From: Oceanospirillaceae bacterium
Lineage (GTDB): Bacteria; Pseudomonadota; Gammaproteobacteria; Pseudomonadales; Balneatricaceae
Direction of reading: 5' to 3'
DNA: 64,000 nt
Assembly (NCBI GenBank): GCA_024640955.1
Contig: JAHEDZ010000006.1
Coordinates: 1-64,000 of the forward strand
The notes beneath the pieces are model-generated. The model did not search any database, was not told where the DNA came from, and saw only the letters and a program-made list of their open reading frames with translations. The position numbers and the translations under genes were made by a program. Below, one piece after another: positions 17,381-25,575 of this stretch. Within the stretch, counting starts at the first letter, position 1, and each line of letters starts with the position of its first letter.

Positions 17381-17396
17381 TGATGTACAAACATCA
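17381..17396. promoter_or_regulatory. inverted repeat upstream of the desaturase-like gene
   Basis: TGATGT-ACAA-ACATCA has 6-bp perfect arms and lies 59 bp upstream of the predicted -35 box. It could be an operator for the oxygenase gene. No similar site is seen elsewhere in the window. Confidence 0.35.
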
Positions 17397-17454
17397 GAAT
17401 CGACAGTCTAGTATCGAGCCGATGATCATTCTGATATCAAAAACTTTCAGAGCA

Positions 17455-17482
17455 TTGCCAATAGAGAGCAAAACTCTATAAT
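17455..17482 (+). promoter_or_regulatory. sigma-70 promoter of the desaturase-like gene
   Basis: TTGCCA (17455-17460) and a consensus TATAAT (17477-17482) are separated by 16 bp. A strong AAGGAGG ribosome binding site follows before the ATG at 17510, giving a leader of only about 20 bases. Confidence 0.65.
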
Positions 17483-17509
17483 CGCTAAATCTAACAAGGA
17501 GGAATTTCC

Positions 17510-18595
17510 ATGTCCGAGCGCGATTACAGCCTGTTGGGAAAAAGCGGTAAGCAAGCTGTAGAACTTGGATTGGCTGATGCTAGCTGGTACCAGTCCGACA
17601 TTCCTCGTAAAGAGATGAAGCAGTTTATGCAGCGCTCGGACAAGCCGGCTATTCGTGACACATTCATACTGTTCACAGCAATGATCGCGTTTGCAGGAGG
17701 TGGTATCTATTTCTGGGGTAGCTGGCTGTGCGTTCCATTTTGGGCTGCTTATGGAGTGCTCTACGGATCGGCGATGGATTCGCGCTGGCATGAGTGCAGT
17801 CATCGTACAGCTTTTCGTACTCGCTGGATGAACGAGTGGCTCTATCAGGTCGCCTGTTTCATGATGATTCGCAACCCAGTCTCTTGGCGCTGGAGCCACA
17901 CCCGTCACCATACGGATACCATTATTGTTGGCCGTGATCCCGAGATCGCGGCACAGAAGCCCATCTCCTTCTGGCGCCTGATTCAGAACTACATTGGTGT
18001 GATGGATGTGATTGGCGGTCTTAAGAACATGCTGATAAACGCCAGCGGTAAACTCAACCCTGAAGAGGCGACTTACATCCCCGAGATGGATAAACAACAA
18101 GCCATCACCGTCGCTCGTATTTGGCTGCTGATCTACGCTATCACTTTTGCCAGCGCATTTATGCTGCAGTCCTGGATTCCCTTAATGCTAGTGGGTCTGC
18201 CACGCATCTATGGTGCCTGGCATATGGTGTTGACAGGTATGACGCAGCACGCAGGCCTGGCGGATAACGCTATTGATCACCGGCTCAACAGTCGCACGGT
18301 GTACATGAACCCAATCAGCCGCTTCATCTACTGGAATATGAACTACCACGTTGAGCACCACATGTTCCCAACGGTGCCTTATCACCAACTGCCAGCGCTA
18401 CACGAGCGGCTGAAGGGAGATTTTCCAGAGCCGAGCCCGTCCCTGTTGGCCGCCTACCGCGAGTTTGTGCCGATTCTTTGGCGCCAGCGCAACGAGCCGG
18501 ACTACTACCTGCGCCGTCCACTACCCGCAACCGCTCAGCCGTACAAAGACCTTGTGCCGGATACTGCGGCGAATGAAACAGCCAGCGCAGCCTGA
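17510..18595 (+). CDS. membrane di-iron oxygenase/desaturase (fatty acid desaturase fold, MocD-like)
   Basis: Integral-membrane non-heme di-iron enzyme, 361 residues. All histidine boxes are intact: HECSH (94-98), HTRHH (130-134) and HVEHH (280-284), plus His247 in TQHAGL. Hydrophobic segments lie around 50-90 and 200-235. The fold uses ferredoxin-delivered electrons and O2 to desaturate, hydroxylate or demethylate. MocD of Rhizobium rhizopine catabolism is a member of this fold and works with MocE (ferredoxin) and MocF (reductase). Placement between two LacI genes next to the inositol operons supports a cyclitol-related role over a lipid role, but a lipid desaturase is not excluded. A reductase candidate is at 1766-3001; no Rieske ferredoxin was found. 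Confidence 0.8.
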   Translation: MSERDYSLLGKSGKQAVELGLADASWYQSDIPRKEMKQFMQRSDKPAIRDTFILFTAMIAFAGGGIYFWGSWLCVPFWAAYGVLYGSAMDSRWHECSHRTAFRTRWMNEWLYQVACFMMIRNPVSWRWSHTRHHTDTIIVGRDPEIAAQKPISFWRLIQNYIGVMDVIGGLKNMLINASGKLNPEEATYIPEMDKQQAITVARIWLLIYAITFASAFMLQSWIPLMLVGLPRIYGAWHMVLTGMTQHAGLADNAIDHRLNSRTVYMNPISRFIYWNMNYHVEHHMFPTVPYHQLPALHERLKGDFPEPSPSLLAAYREFVPILWRQRNEPDYYLRRPLPATAQPYKDLVPDTAANETASAA

Positions 18596-18617
18596 GTGCT
18601 GCGCGCCAAGAAGAGAG

Positions 18618-19646
18618 TTAGACGTTCTCGCGGGTGTAAGTGATGAACGGCAGAATACGCTCGTAGCGCAGTTCAGCATTTCTCTCAGACGCCGCTCTGC
18701 ACATCGCATCCACCGTCTCGGCGGCGAGACGATCAACCAGATTTGCGAGCAGTAGCGTCAGGGTGCCATCCAGCAAGCCCTGCACGTGAGCTGGCGCAAG
18801 ATCATGACCCACGACAAGCGGCGGACTATCCGGCTGCACATCTCTGATAGCTTCGAGACTACCGGCCAATCCGCTACCCGCCACATAGAGTCCAACCACA
18901 TCAGAATGCTGGTGCAGTAGACGCTCTGTAAGGTCGCGGGCGATCTGGTCATTCTCGTAAGTTGAGTGAACATCCAGCAACTCAAACTCTGGTGCATGCT
19001 CACGGAAGTAAGAGCGAAAGCCGATCTCATTGGCCTCCTGACAGCGGTAACGGTGGTTACCCACAAACAGTGCGACCGGGCCAGGCTGCTTTGCCATGTG
19101 GTGAATCGACCAGGCTGCAGTGCGCCCCACTTTCCAGTTATCCAAACCGATGTAGTGTGCGCCAGTGGCGATCGGCAGCGCTGAGATGATGGCAAAGACG
19201 GACTTATCCTTCTCGCGCACCTGCTGCACTGCCTGACTGATACGGGGATGCTGTGCAGCAACCACCGCAATAGCGTCACAGGATTCACCCAAAGCTGTGA
19301 TACGCGAGGCGATATATTCGGGAGAGAGGTCTTCCATATATTCGACCTCCATATCAACACGCACATCCTCTACGCTCGACGCGGCAGAGTTGAACGCATC
19401 GCCCACGTTTTTGTAGAAGCTCGTATCTTTCTGCTGCAGTAACACACCAAAGCGAAAACGGGTGAGCTTGGCCCCCAGACGGTGCTCGATAGCATGCAGA
19501 CCATAAAAACCAATGCGCTCTGCCGCCTCCAAAACCTGCTTAATGGTGACTTCCCGCACTTTCTGATGCCCGCTCAGAACGCGGTTCACTGTTGAAACGG
19601 AGACGCCAGCTTCAGCAGCGAGATCTCTAATAGTAGGGCGACCCAT
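18618..19646 (-). CDS. LacI-family transcriptional regulator, divergent from the PanB-like gene
   Basis: 342-residue regulator with an N-terminal HTH (TIRDLAAEAGVSVSTVNRVLSGHQKV), a hinge (AAERIGFYGLHAIEHRL) and a sugar-binding-protein-like domain (ALGESCDAIAVVAAQHPRI; DVVGLYVAGSGLAGSLEAI). I chose the ATG at 19646; the frame extends 11 codons upstream without similarity. It is transcribed away from the PanB-like/folD/isomerase genes, with a 191-bp shared control region, so it likely governs that set. The effector domain implies a sugar-like or sugar-acid inducer. Convergent with the desaturase gene, 22 bp apart. Confidence 0.85.
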   Translation of the reverse strand: MGRPTIRDLAAEAGVSVSTVNRVLSGHQKVREVTIKQVLEAAERIGFYGLHAIEHRLGAKLTRFRFGVLLQQKDTSFYKNVGDAFNSAASSVEDVRVDMEVEYMEDLSPEYIASRITALGESCDAIAVVAAQHPRISQAVQQVREKDKSVFAIISALPIATGAHYIGLDNWKVGRTAAWSIHHMAKQPGPVALFVGNHRYRCQEANEIGFRSYFREHAPEFELLDVHSTYENDQIARDLTERLLHQHSDVVGLYVAGSGLAGSLEAIRDVQPDSPPLVVGHDLAPAHVQGLLDGTLTLLLANLVDRLAAETVDAMCRAASERNAELRYERILPFITYTRENV

Positions 19647-19679
19647 AAGCAGACAACCTGATCGAAGTAATTGAAACAC

Positions 19680-19698
19680 TGTGACACTTTATGACACA
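19680..19698. promoter_or_regulatory. candidate operator near the LacI start
   Basis: TGTGACACTTTATGACACA has 7-bp arms with one mismatch and lies 34 bp upstream of the regulator start codon. It could be an autoregulatory site. A TATACT -10-like box for the opposite gene is at 19799-19804. Confidence 0.3.
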
Positions 19699-19837
19699 GG
19701 ATAAGCCACAAGGAGCTGGACCGAAAGCAATATTGAGAGCATTTGCAACAAATAATCCAATTCAGATTTTTTCAACTCGAATATTCCGCTTTGATAGGTA
19801 TACTTTGCGGACTGATAATTAAAATTTGGAGAGACCG

Positions 19838-20656
19838 ATGGATATCTATCATAACCGCCCTACCGTTGCTGACATCCGCGCCATGAAAGCGCGTGGCGAG
19901 AAGATCTCAATGGTCTTCGTCACTACGCTGGAAGAGGCACGCGCTGCTGATGCTGCTGGCATTCACATGCTCTCGATCGAAGGGCGATTCTTCTCTCCTG
20001 AGATGCGCGAAGCTGCGGGCAAGTGTTTTGTTCAGGTCGGTTTGCCATACGGCCCATTCGGCGAGCTCGCTACTGCTGAAGATTACCTTCGCGAAGCGTT
20101 CAAATTCATGCGCATGGGTGGTGACGCGTTCTACTGCTGTGCCGCTCTCGATATCGTAAAAACGCTCGCCGACAACGGTGTGCCAGTTGTAGGTCATATC
20201 GGTCTGTGCCCATCTAAAGCAACTTGGACCGGCGGTTTCAAAGCTGTGGGTAAATCTTTCGAGACCGCTAAATGGGTCTACGAAGAGGCGAAGAAACTTG
20301 AAGAGGCCGGCGCCTTCGGTGCTGAGCTCGAAGTTGTACCGGATCGCATTGCAGCGGAGATCACCAAGCGCTCTTCACTAATTATGCTCGGCATGGGTGG
20401 CGGACCAGATGCAGATGCGCAGTACCTGTTCGCAGAGGACATCCTGGGTTACACACCGGGTCACCGTCCACGCCACGCCAAGGTGTACCGTGACTTTGCC
20501 GCTGAATATGCTCGTCTCCAGGAAGAGCGTGTAGCAGCGTTCAAAGAGTTCATTGCTGATGTAAACAGCGGTGCCTACCCAGAAGCGGGTCACTGCGTAC
20601 CAGTTTCTGACGAAGAGTTCGCTAAATTCGAAGAATTCCTCAAGTCACAGGACTAA
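19838..20656 (+). CDS. divergent PanB (ketopantoate hydroxymethyltransferase)-superfamily protein
   Basis: 272-residue TIM-barrel protein of the PanB superfamily. True PanB transfers a hydroxymethyl group from methylene-THF to a 2-oxo acid. Recognisable blocks are VPVVGHIGLCPSK, EAGAFGAELEVVP and GYTPGHRPRHAK. Hand alignment to E. coli PanB keeps the catalytic Glu (E181 as E165), but the Mg ligands D45, D84 and E114 fall on G49, G68 and C101, so it is unlikely to be ordinary PanB. I chose the ATG at 19838, with GGAG upstream, over a TTG four codons earlier. No panC is adjacent; folD and a hydroxypyruvate-isomerase-like gene follow. A catabolic methylene-THF-linked aldol or retro-aldol step is my inference. 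Confidence 0.75.
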   Translation: MDIYHNRPTVADIRAMKARGEKISMVFVTTLEEARAADAAGIHMLSIEGRFFSPEMREAAGKCFVQVGLPYGPFGELATAEDYLREAFKFMRMGGDAFYCCAALDIVKTLADNGVPVVGHIGLCPSKATWTGGFKAVGKSFETAKWVYEEAKKLEEAGAFGAELEVVPDRIAAEITKRSSLIMLGMGGGPDADAQYLFAEDILGYTPGHRPRHAKVYRDFAAEYARLQEERVAAFKEFIADVNSGAYPEAGHCVPVSDEEFAKFEEFLKSQD

Positions 20657-20679
20657 TTAGGCTAAAATAGCCGACTTTC

Positions 20680-20701
20680 CACCGCGGGTTATCCCGCGGT
20701 G
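20680..20701 (+). repeat. hairpin between the PanB-like gene and folD
   Basis: CACCGCGGG-TTAT-CCCGCGGTG is a perfect 9-bp stem with a 4-base loop, 23 bp after the PanB-like stop codon. It is followed by CTTGGTTTT, a poor T tract, so it may act as a partial terminator or mRNA stabiliser within the operon. Confidence 0.6.
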
Positions 20702-20737
20702 CTTGGTTTTGCAGATTTAATTCGAGGAAAAGTAGTA

Positions 20738-21583
20738 ATGACTGCCCTTATTCTTGACGGTAGCGCCGTAGCCAAAAAGACTGAAGCTGAACTCACCGAG
20801 CGCGTCGCTGCGCTAAAAGAGCGCAGCGGCGGCCAAACACCAGCACTGGCAACTATTCTGGTGGGTGGCGACCCAGCTTCAGCTACCTACGTTCGCATGA
20901 AGGGCAACGCCTGTAAGCGCATTGGCATGGATTCAATCACGGTAGAGATGCCGGAGGAGACCACTACCGAAGAGCTACTGGCTAAAATCCACGAGCTAAA
21001 TGCAAATCCAAACTGCCACGGCATTCTGCTACAGCACCCAGTTCCAGAACAGATTGATGAGCGCGCTTGCTTTGACGCTATTGATCTGGAGAAGGATGTC
21101 GACGGCGTTACCTGCCTCGGCTTTGGCCGCATGGCGATGCAAGAAGAGGCTTACGGTTCAGCCACACCACAGGGCATCATGCGCCTGCTTGAGGCTTATG
21201 ACATTCCACTGTCTGGCAAAAACGCTGTCGTCGTAGGTCGCAGCCCAATTCTGGGCAAGCCTATGGCGATGATGCTACTCAACAAGGATGCGACGGTAAC
21301 CATCTGTCACTCACGCACTCAGGGTCTGGCCGAAATCATCAAAGGTGCAGACATCGTTGTGGGTGCTGTGGGCCGCCCGGAGTTCATCAAAGCTGAGTGG
21401 ATCAAGGATGGTGCAGTTGTTGTGGATGCTGGCTACCACCCGGGTGGTGTCGGTGATATCGAACTTGAGCCACTGCATGACCGTGTTAGCGCACTGACGC
21501 CGGTACCTGGCGGCGTAGGCCCAATGACAATCAATACGCTGATCTACCAGTGCGTCGCATCCGGCGAGAAGAAGATCGGTTAA
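20738..21583 (+). CDS. folD: bifunctional methylene-THF dehydrogenase / methenyl-THF cyclohydrolase
   Basis: Cytoplasmic NADP enzyme interconverting 5,10-methylene-THF, methenyl-THF and 10-formyl-THF; 281 residues, the usual length. Signatures: [14 protein letters not shown] with the conserved Tyr and Lys, [13 protein letters not shown], the nucleotide-site [17 protein letters not shown], and the C-terminal [10 protein letters not shown]. The ATG at 20738 has GAGGAAAAG upstream; a longer frame begins 13 codons earlier within the hairpin region. Position between a PanB-like and an isomerase gene under a LacI regulator is unusual and suggests a dedicated catabolic role, possibly in addition to a housekeeping copy elsewhere. 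Confidence 0.95.
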   Translation: MTALILDGSAVAKKTEAELTERVAALKERSGGQTPALATILVGGDPASATYVRMKGNACKRIGMDSITVEMPEETTTEELLAKIHELNANPNCHGILLQHPVPEQIDERACFDAIDLEKDVDGVTCLGFGRMAMQEEAYGSATPQGIMRLLEAYDIPLSGKNAVVVGRSPILGKPMAMMLLNKDATVTICHSRTQGLAEIIKGADIVVGAVGRPEFIKAEWIKDGAVVVDAGYHPGGVGDIELEPLHDRVSALTPVPGGVGPMTINTLIYQCVASGEKKIG

Positions 21584-21619
21584 TACAGCCAAGGTCGCCT
21601 CATTCGAAAAAATTTGTAC

Positions 21620-21704
21620 GAGAGTTATCCGACTCAGCCGGATGACACGACAATACAGAAACCTTTTTAGGAGGGTTATCCGACAGAGTCGGATGACGCG
21701 ACAA
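21620..21704. repeat. two 34-bp imperfect direct repeats, each a small palindrome, between folD and the isomerase gene
   Basis: Copies at 21620-21653 and 21671-21704 agree at 29 of 34 positions by eye (GAGRGTTATCCGAC...). Each can fold: ATCCG...CGGAT in the first and ATCCGAC-AGA-GTCGGAT in the second. They fill most of the 138-bp gap. They may be mRNA processing, binding or stability sites, or the remains of a repeat family. Confidence 0.6.
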
Positions 21705-21721
21705 AAATACGAGAACGCAAG

Positions 21722-22501
21722 ATGAGTCAGACACTTTTCCCTCTAGCGGCTTGTGCCGAAATGCTCTGGCAGGAGAAACCGATCGAGTGGCGTACATCAC
21801 GCCTTAAAGAGATGGGTTTTGGCGTTGGCCTGTGGAACTGGCCCGATCAGGACCTCGACAAGCTCGAGAAGTCAGGTGCCAACTTCACCATCATGAACGG
21901 TTACCTTGAAGGACGCCTGGCCGATGACGAGGGCGCAGATATGCTGCTCAAGTCCGCGCGCGAAACCGCACAGATTGGCAAGCGTTTAGGCGTTGACCGC
22001 CTCAACCTGCACGGTACAGGCCTGGGCGACGGCGGCATCCCAATTTGGCAGCACGAAGTGGTTAGCGGCGCGATGTGGATGAAGGCTAAAGACACCCTCA
22101 ACCACATCTGTGATATGGCCGAAGAGGAAGGTGTAGTATTCACACTTGAGAACCTCAACCTCCTCGACCACCCAGGCTGCCCATTCGGTAGCACTGAGGA
22201 TGTAATCGCACTGGTCTCTGCAGTAGACCGCCCGCAACTGCGTATCAACCTAGACCTCTACCACACTCAGATTGGTGGAGGTGATCTGGTGCGCTGGTGT
22301 GAAAAAGCACTGCCTTGGATTGGTGAAGTTCAGGTTGCCGACAACCCAGGTCGTTGCGAGCCGGGTACAGGCGAGATCAACTACGCGGGCGTTGCTAAAG
22401 CGCTGAAAAAGATGGGTTACACCGGCCCTGTGGGGATGGAAGCCTTCGCTGCAGGCGACGAAGAGGTTGCACTGGAAGCTTTCCGCGCCGCGTTCTCCTA
22501 A
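21722..22501 (+). CDS. hydroxypyruvate isomerase-family TIM-barrel protein (Hyi/OtnI-like)
   Basis: 259-residue member of the sugar isomerase (AP endonuclease 2) fold, the same length as E. coli Hyi. The segment ADNPGRCEPGTGEINYAG is nearly identical to the Hyi signature, and TLENLNLLDHPG and NLDLYHTQIGGGDL carry the metal-binding Glu, Asp and His. Hyi interconverts hydroxypyruvate and tartronate semialdehyde; OtnI acts on 2-oxo-tetronates. Third gene of the PanB-like/folD set and the last before a convergent kinase gene two bases away. A weak ribosome binding site follows the repeats. Substrate unknown, probably a small 2-oxo acid or ketose. Confidence 0.85.
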   Translation: MSQTLFPLAACAEMLWQEKPIEWRTSRLKEMGFGVGLWNWPDQDLDKLEKSGANFTIMNGYLEGRLADDEGADMLLKSARETAQIGKRLGVDRLNLHGTGLGDGGIPIWQHEVVSGAMWMKAKDTLNHICDMAEEEGVVFTLENLNLLDHPGCPFGSTEDVIALVSAVDRPQLRINLDLYHTQIGGGDLVRWCEKALPWIGEVQVADNPGRCEPGTGEINYAGVAKALKKMGYTGPVGMEAFAAGDEEVALEAFRAAFS

Positions 22502-22503
22502 GG

Positions 22504-25026
22504 CTATTGCCTGCATCTGAAGGGGTCAGAGTTGGCGTCCGTAGCAAGGAGCGTCGCAACCCGATTTTTTAATTCATCGATTCGTACAGGCTTATTCATT
22601 ACCGCATCGGCACCGGCACTGAGCAGAGACTCAGTCTCTTGCCCTAGGGTCGCTGCAGTCAGTCCAATTATTGGCTGACCATAGCCCTGCGCGCGCGCTG
22701 CTTTCGTAAACTCTATCCCATTCATCTCTGGCATAAAGATATCCGTAAGAACTAGGTCAACTTGGCTTTTCGCTAGAATATCCAGAGCCTGCTGGCCATT
22801 TTTAGCGATTCTTAGTACCGCGCACTCCTCAGAGAGCAGTACCGCAGTCATCTGTAATATGCCCTCATCATCCTCAACCAGTAGCACGGAGAGGTTGGCT
22901 AGCGAATTAGGTCGATCCAGATCTGACTTAGAATTCTCATCATTGGTTTCAGTACCAACCTCGGCGCTCCACTCCAGAACGAAGCGCGCCCCACCCATAG
23001 GGCTGGGTTCGTAACGCAGATCGCCCCTCATCATTTTGGCAATTTCACGGCAGATATAGAGCCCCAAGCCGGTTCCATTGCTGGCACCTTCGCCGCGTTC
23101 ATAAGCTTCGAACAGCCGTTCACGCTCAGATTCCGCAACCCCACGACCATTATCATCCACCAAGATACAAAGAACTTTTAGCCCGCTAGAGCGCAACTCA
23201 CTCATCGCGATAACCCGTATCTCGCTTCCCCCAGAGTGGAGAATCGCATTTTTGATTAGATTGGAAATCAGTTGCTTCAGCGGCCCCGCCATTAACCTGA
23301 CTGGCTTATCGAACAAAGAGTGATAGTCTGCGACCAGCTTCATGCCAGCGTCTTGTGCAAGGGTTTGAAGCAGAGACACCTGATTACTCACTAGCTCGCG
23401 GACCAGCTCACTGGAGTATTCGTGCTCTACGATCTCATCTGGCTTGGATACAGTGCGCAGTGTGTCCACGACGTTGAGCAGCTGATCAACACTCGCCTCA
23501 AATAGCCCCCGGTCAACGGTACCCAGACCTTTGCGCTCTTGCTCGAGCTGCATTTTTAGAATTGCGGCGGGTGTGCGCAGCTCATGACCAATGACAGCAT
23601 ACATAGCTTTTTCACGCTGTTGCTGACGGGCGATCTCGGCATTGCTGCTACGTAACTTATCCTCAATTTGAACCGTTGCGGAAATATTCAGGTTACTGAC
23701 ATTTACAGCAACAACCCCTCCCGCAGCATCCAACTCGGGCCAGTAATTCAACTCAAACCAGTGACCTCCACTTGGACCGTCTAGCGCCTTGTACCGCTGT
23801 CTGTAAGGCTCCTTTTTACTCATGGCTTTGTCGATGGCTGCGGTGTGTAAGTCGATTAACTGCGGATGCATCCCGGCTTTGAGGGTCTCAAAATCGATCG
23901 AACCACCAACTTCCAAACCCCAGCGTTTAGCAAACTGCGAATTGTAGGTTAACGTCCAATCACTTAGGCTGAGTCGCCAGTAGATCAAATCTAACTGGTT
24001 ACAGAGACTGTCAAACTTCGCCATCTCATTTTCAAGATACTGTTGTTTGCGAGACAAATCCGACATAGCAGCCTGTAACTGAGACGACTGTAGCTGTTTT
24101 ACCTCGAACAGCTCTGCAAGTTTTTTGCGATTCTTGACCTCATCTTCTATTAACTGGGAAAACCCAACACGATGCAGTTCACCCTCATCATCCCGGTACT
24201 CAAAAAGGGTCTGCTGCCGAAACCAACGATATACTCGCGGTGCGTATTCAGACTCTGCTTGAGGGTCAAATTTAGACCGGAACTCGGTGGGGGTATTTAA
24301 CTGCTCAAGATTCGTGCTGAGCTGCTCCCGAAATTCCGGTTCTACAAGTTCAAAACGCTTTGGAGCACCGATGAATACAACCTCCCGCTCGCCCCGAGTG
24401 TGGATGAAATATCCCAATCCATCACTCACACGCTCGTCATACACACTAATTTTTACTGCTTTAAGAACTCCTTTTAACGTCTGTTCAAGCTGAGCTCTTT
24501 CGCGATTCGATTCATCTAAAAGAGTGATGTAGGCCCGCAGATAAAAAAGCAGGCTGATCACCACCGCTAAGGTTACGACTGCTCGACCTACCACAGCAAA
24601 ATCAACCTGATCTTGCACAGTTATCATCGCCAGAAGTAACACTACAGACCCTAGCGAGTAGAGAATCAGGAAGCGCAGACGTTCTAATCCAAAAATCCCG
24701 GCCACAGCAACAAAGGCCGGCAAAAGAATTGATGCGAGCTCACCGTTGTGCCAAACAAGTGCCCACATAACCAAGGTTGAAGCAAGAACGAAGGTCTCTG
24801 CTGAACGACGTAAGGTTTCAGCGCCAACTTTAAGCGCATAGAAATGAACAGTAAAAGCAGCAGCAAGCAAGAGGGCCAAAAACGCAGGTGGGAAAAGAGC
24901 GCTCTCCACTGGAAACGCAGTGATGACTACAGCGCTGCAAAGAATGACTGCCAAAAAGATTAGATCGAGCCGTAACCTCAGCCTCGTTAATGCCGGCACC
25001 GATATTTTATTATTGTGCGTATCCAT
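22504..25026 (-). CDS. hybrid sensor histidine kinase / response regulator
   Basis: 840-residue inner-membrane signalling protein. The N-terminal part (~20-165) has about six hydrophobic segments. A linker with a coiled-coil-like stretch (~295-335) and a PAS-like domain (~335-450, LIYWRLSLSDWTLTYN ... WFELNYWPEL) follow. Then HisKA with phospho-acceptor His481 in GHELRTP, a HATPase domain with the N box (SNLIKNAILHSGG), DDNGRGV and GTGLGLYICR, and a C-terminal receiver domain with phospho-acceptor Asp762 (VLTDIFMPEMNG). It has no partner output regulator beside it, so it is an orphan; its target and signal are unknown. Tail to tail with the isomerase gene. Confidence 0.9.
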   Translation of the reverse strand: MDTHNNKISVPALTRLRLRLDLIFLAVILCSAVVITAFPVESALFPPAFLALLLAAAFTVHFYALKVGAETLRRSAETFVLASTLVMWALVWHNGELASILLPAFVAVAGIFGLERLRFLILYSLGSVVLLLAMITVQDQVDFAVVGRAVVTLAVVISLLFYLRAYITLLDESNRERAQLEQTLKGVLKAVKISVYDERVSDGLGYFIHTRGEREVVFIGAPKRFELVEPEFREQLSTNLEQLNTPTEFRSKFDPQAESEYAPRVYRWFRQQTLFEYRDDEGELHRVGFSQLIEDEVKNRKKLAELFEVKQLQSSQLQAAMSDLSRKQQYLENEMAKFDSLCNQLDLIYWRLSLSDWTLTYNSQFAKRWGLEVGGSIDFETLKAGMHPQLIDLHTAAIDKAMSKKEPYRQRYKALDGPSGGHWFELNYWPELDAAGGVVAVNVSNLNISATVQIEDKLRSSNAEIARQQQREKAMYAVIGHELRTPAAILKMQLEQERKGLGTVDRGLFEASVDQLLNVVDTLRTVSKPDEIVEHEYSSELVRELVSNQVSLLQTLAQDAGMKLVADYHSLFDKPVRLMAGPLKQLISNLIKNAILHSGGSEIRVIAMSELRSSGLKVLCILVDDNGRGVAESERERLFEAYERGEGASNGTGLGLYICREIAKMMRGDLRYEPSPMGGARFVLEWSAEVGTETNDENSKSDLDRPNSLANLSVLLVEDDEGILQMTAVLLSEECAVLRIAKNGQQALDILAKSQVDLVLTDIFMPEMNGIEFTKAARAQGYGQPIIGLTAATLGQETESLLSAGADAVMNKPVRIDELKNRVATLLATDANSDPFRCRQ

Positions 25027-25105
25027 GGGTGATCAACTTATTCTTATGCGCTTCAAACACGATAAAGGATCGCTTAGACGAAAGCTACAAGACTCAGTCA
25101 GCTGA

Positions 25106-25355
25106 CTACTCTGATTCGACTCCCTGACTCCGCAAAGCACTCCATTCGCTAATGAACTCCTCCAGCAATGACTGATTCTGGATCTTGTGATCTGTGGTTA
25201 CGCCCAATCTCTCTAGTAGACGCAGCACTATCTGTTGACCCTACTCATCCAGACTCTGGAAATCATCCTCAAAGATACGACGGTTCGCATAAGCATTTTT
25301 TAATTTAAATAAAGATTGATCATAAATAATTAATGAACAACCAAAACACTATTAG
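25106..25355 (-). pseudogene. decayed ORF remnant (internal stop), unknown function
   Basis: The minus strand reads as plausible protein (NAYANRRIFEDDFQSLDE, stop, then GQQIVLRLLERLGV ... SEWSALRSQGVES) in one frame, interrupted by a TAG at 25241-25243 and ending with a TAG at 25106-25108. The part upstream of the internal stop has no ATG, GTG or TTG start and merges into AT-rich sequence. It looks like the C-terminal end of a lost gene. I do not recognise the family. Confidence 0.4.
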
Positions 25356-25575
25356 AAATATTCATATTCGAAATATCATTCATACCAAAATAAAACCAAT
25401 AAAAACAACAAGTTAAAAGCGTTCAGCAAAACTCAACTTATAAAATTCGAAAGAAAATAACTTATTGTTTTAAAAGGATTTTTAAAAGCCTTTTAGCCTT
25501 TATTTATTTGTGATAAATCATTATTTATTTTATACTTATCAATATTTATAAATAAAACATCAAGAGTATTTAAAG
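25264..25575. other. AT-rich intergenic segment
   Basis: This stretch is strikingly A+T rich by eye, with long A and T runs (AATAAAACCAATAAAAAC; TTATTTATTTGTGATAAATC), in contrast to the roughly balanced composition around it. No intact gene lies in it apart from the tail of the decayed ORF. It probably contains the promoter of the 25576 gene (TATACTT near 25539). Composition suggests foreign origin. Confidence 0.6.
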
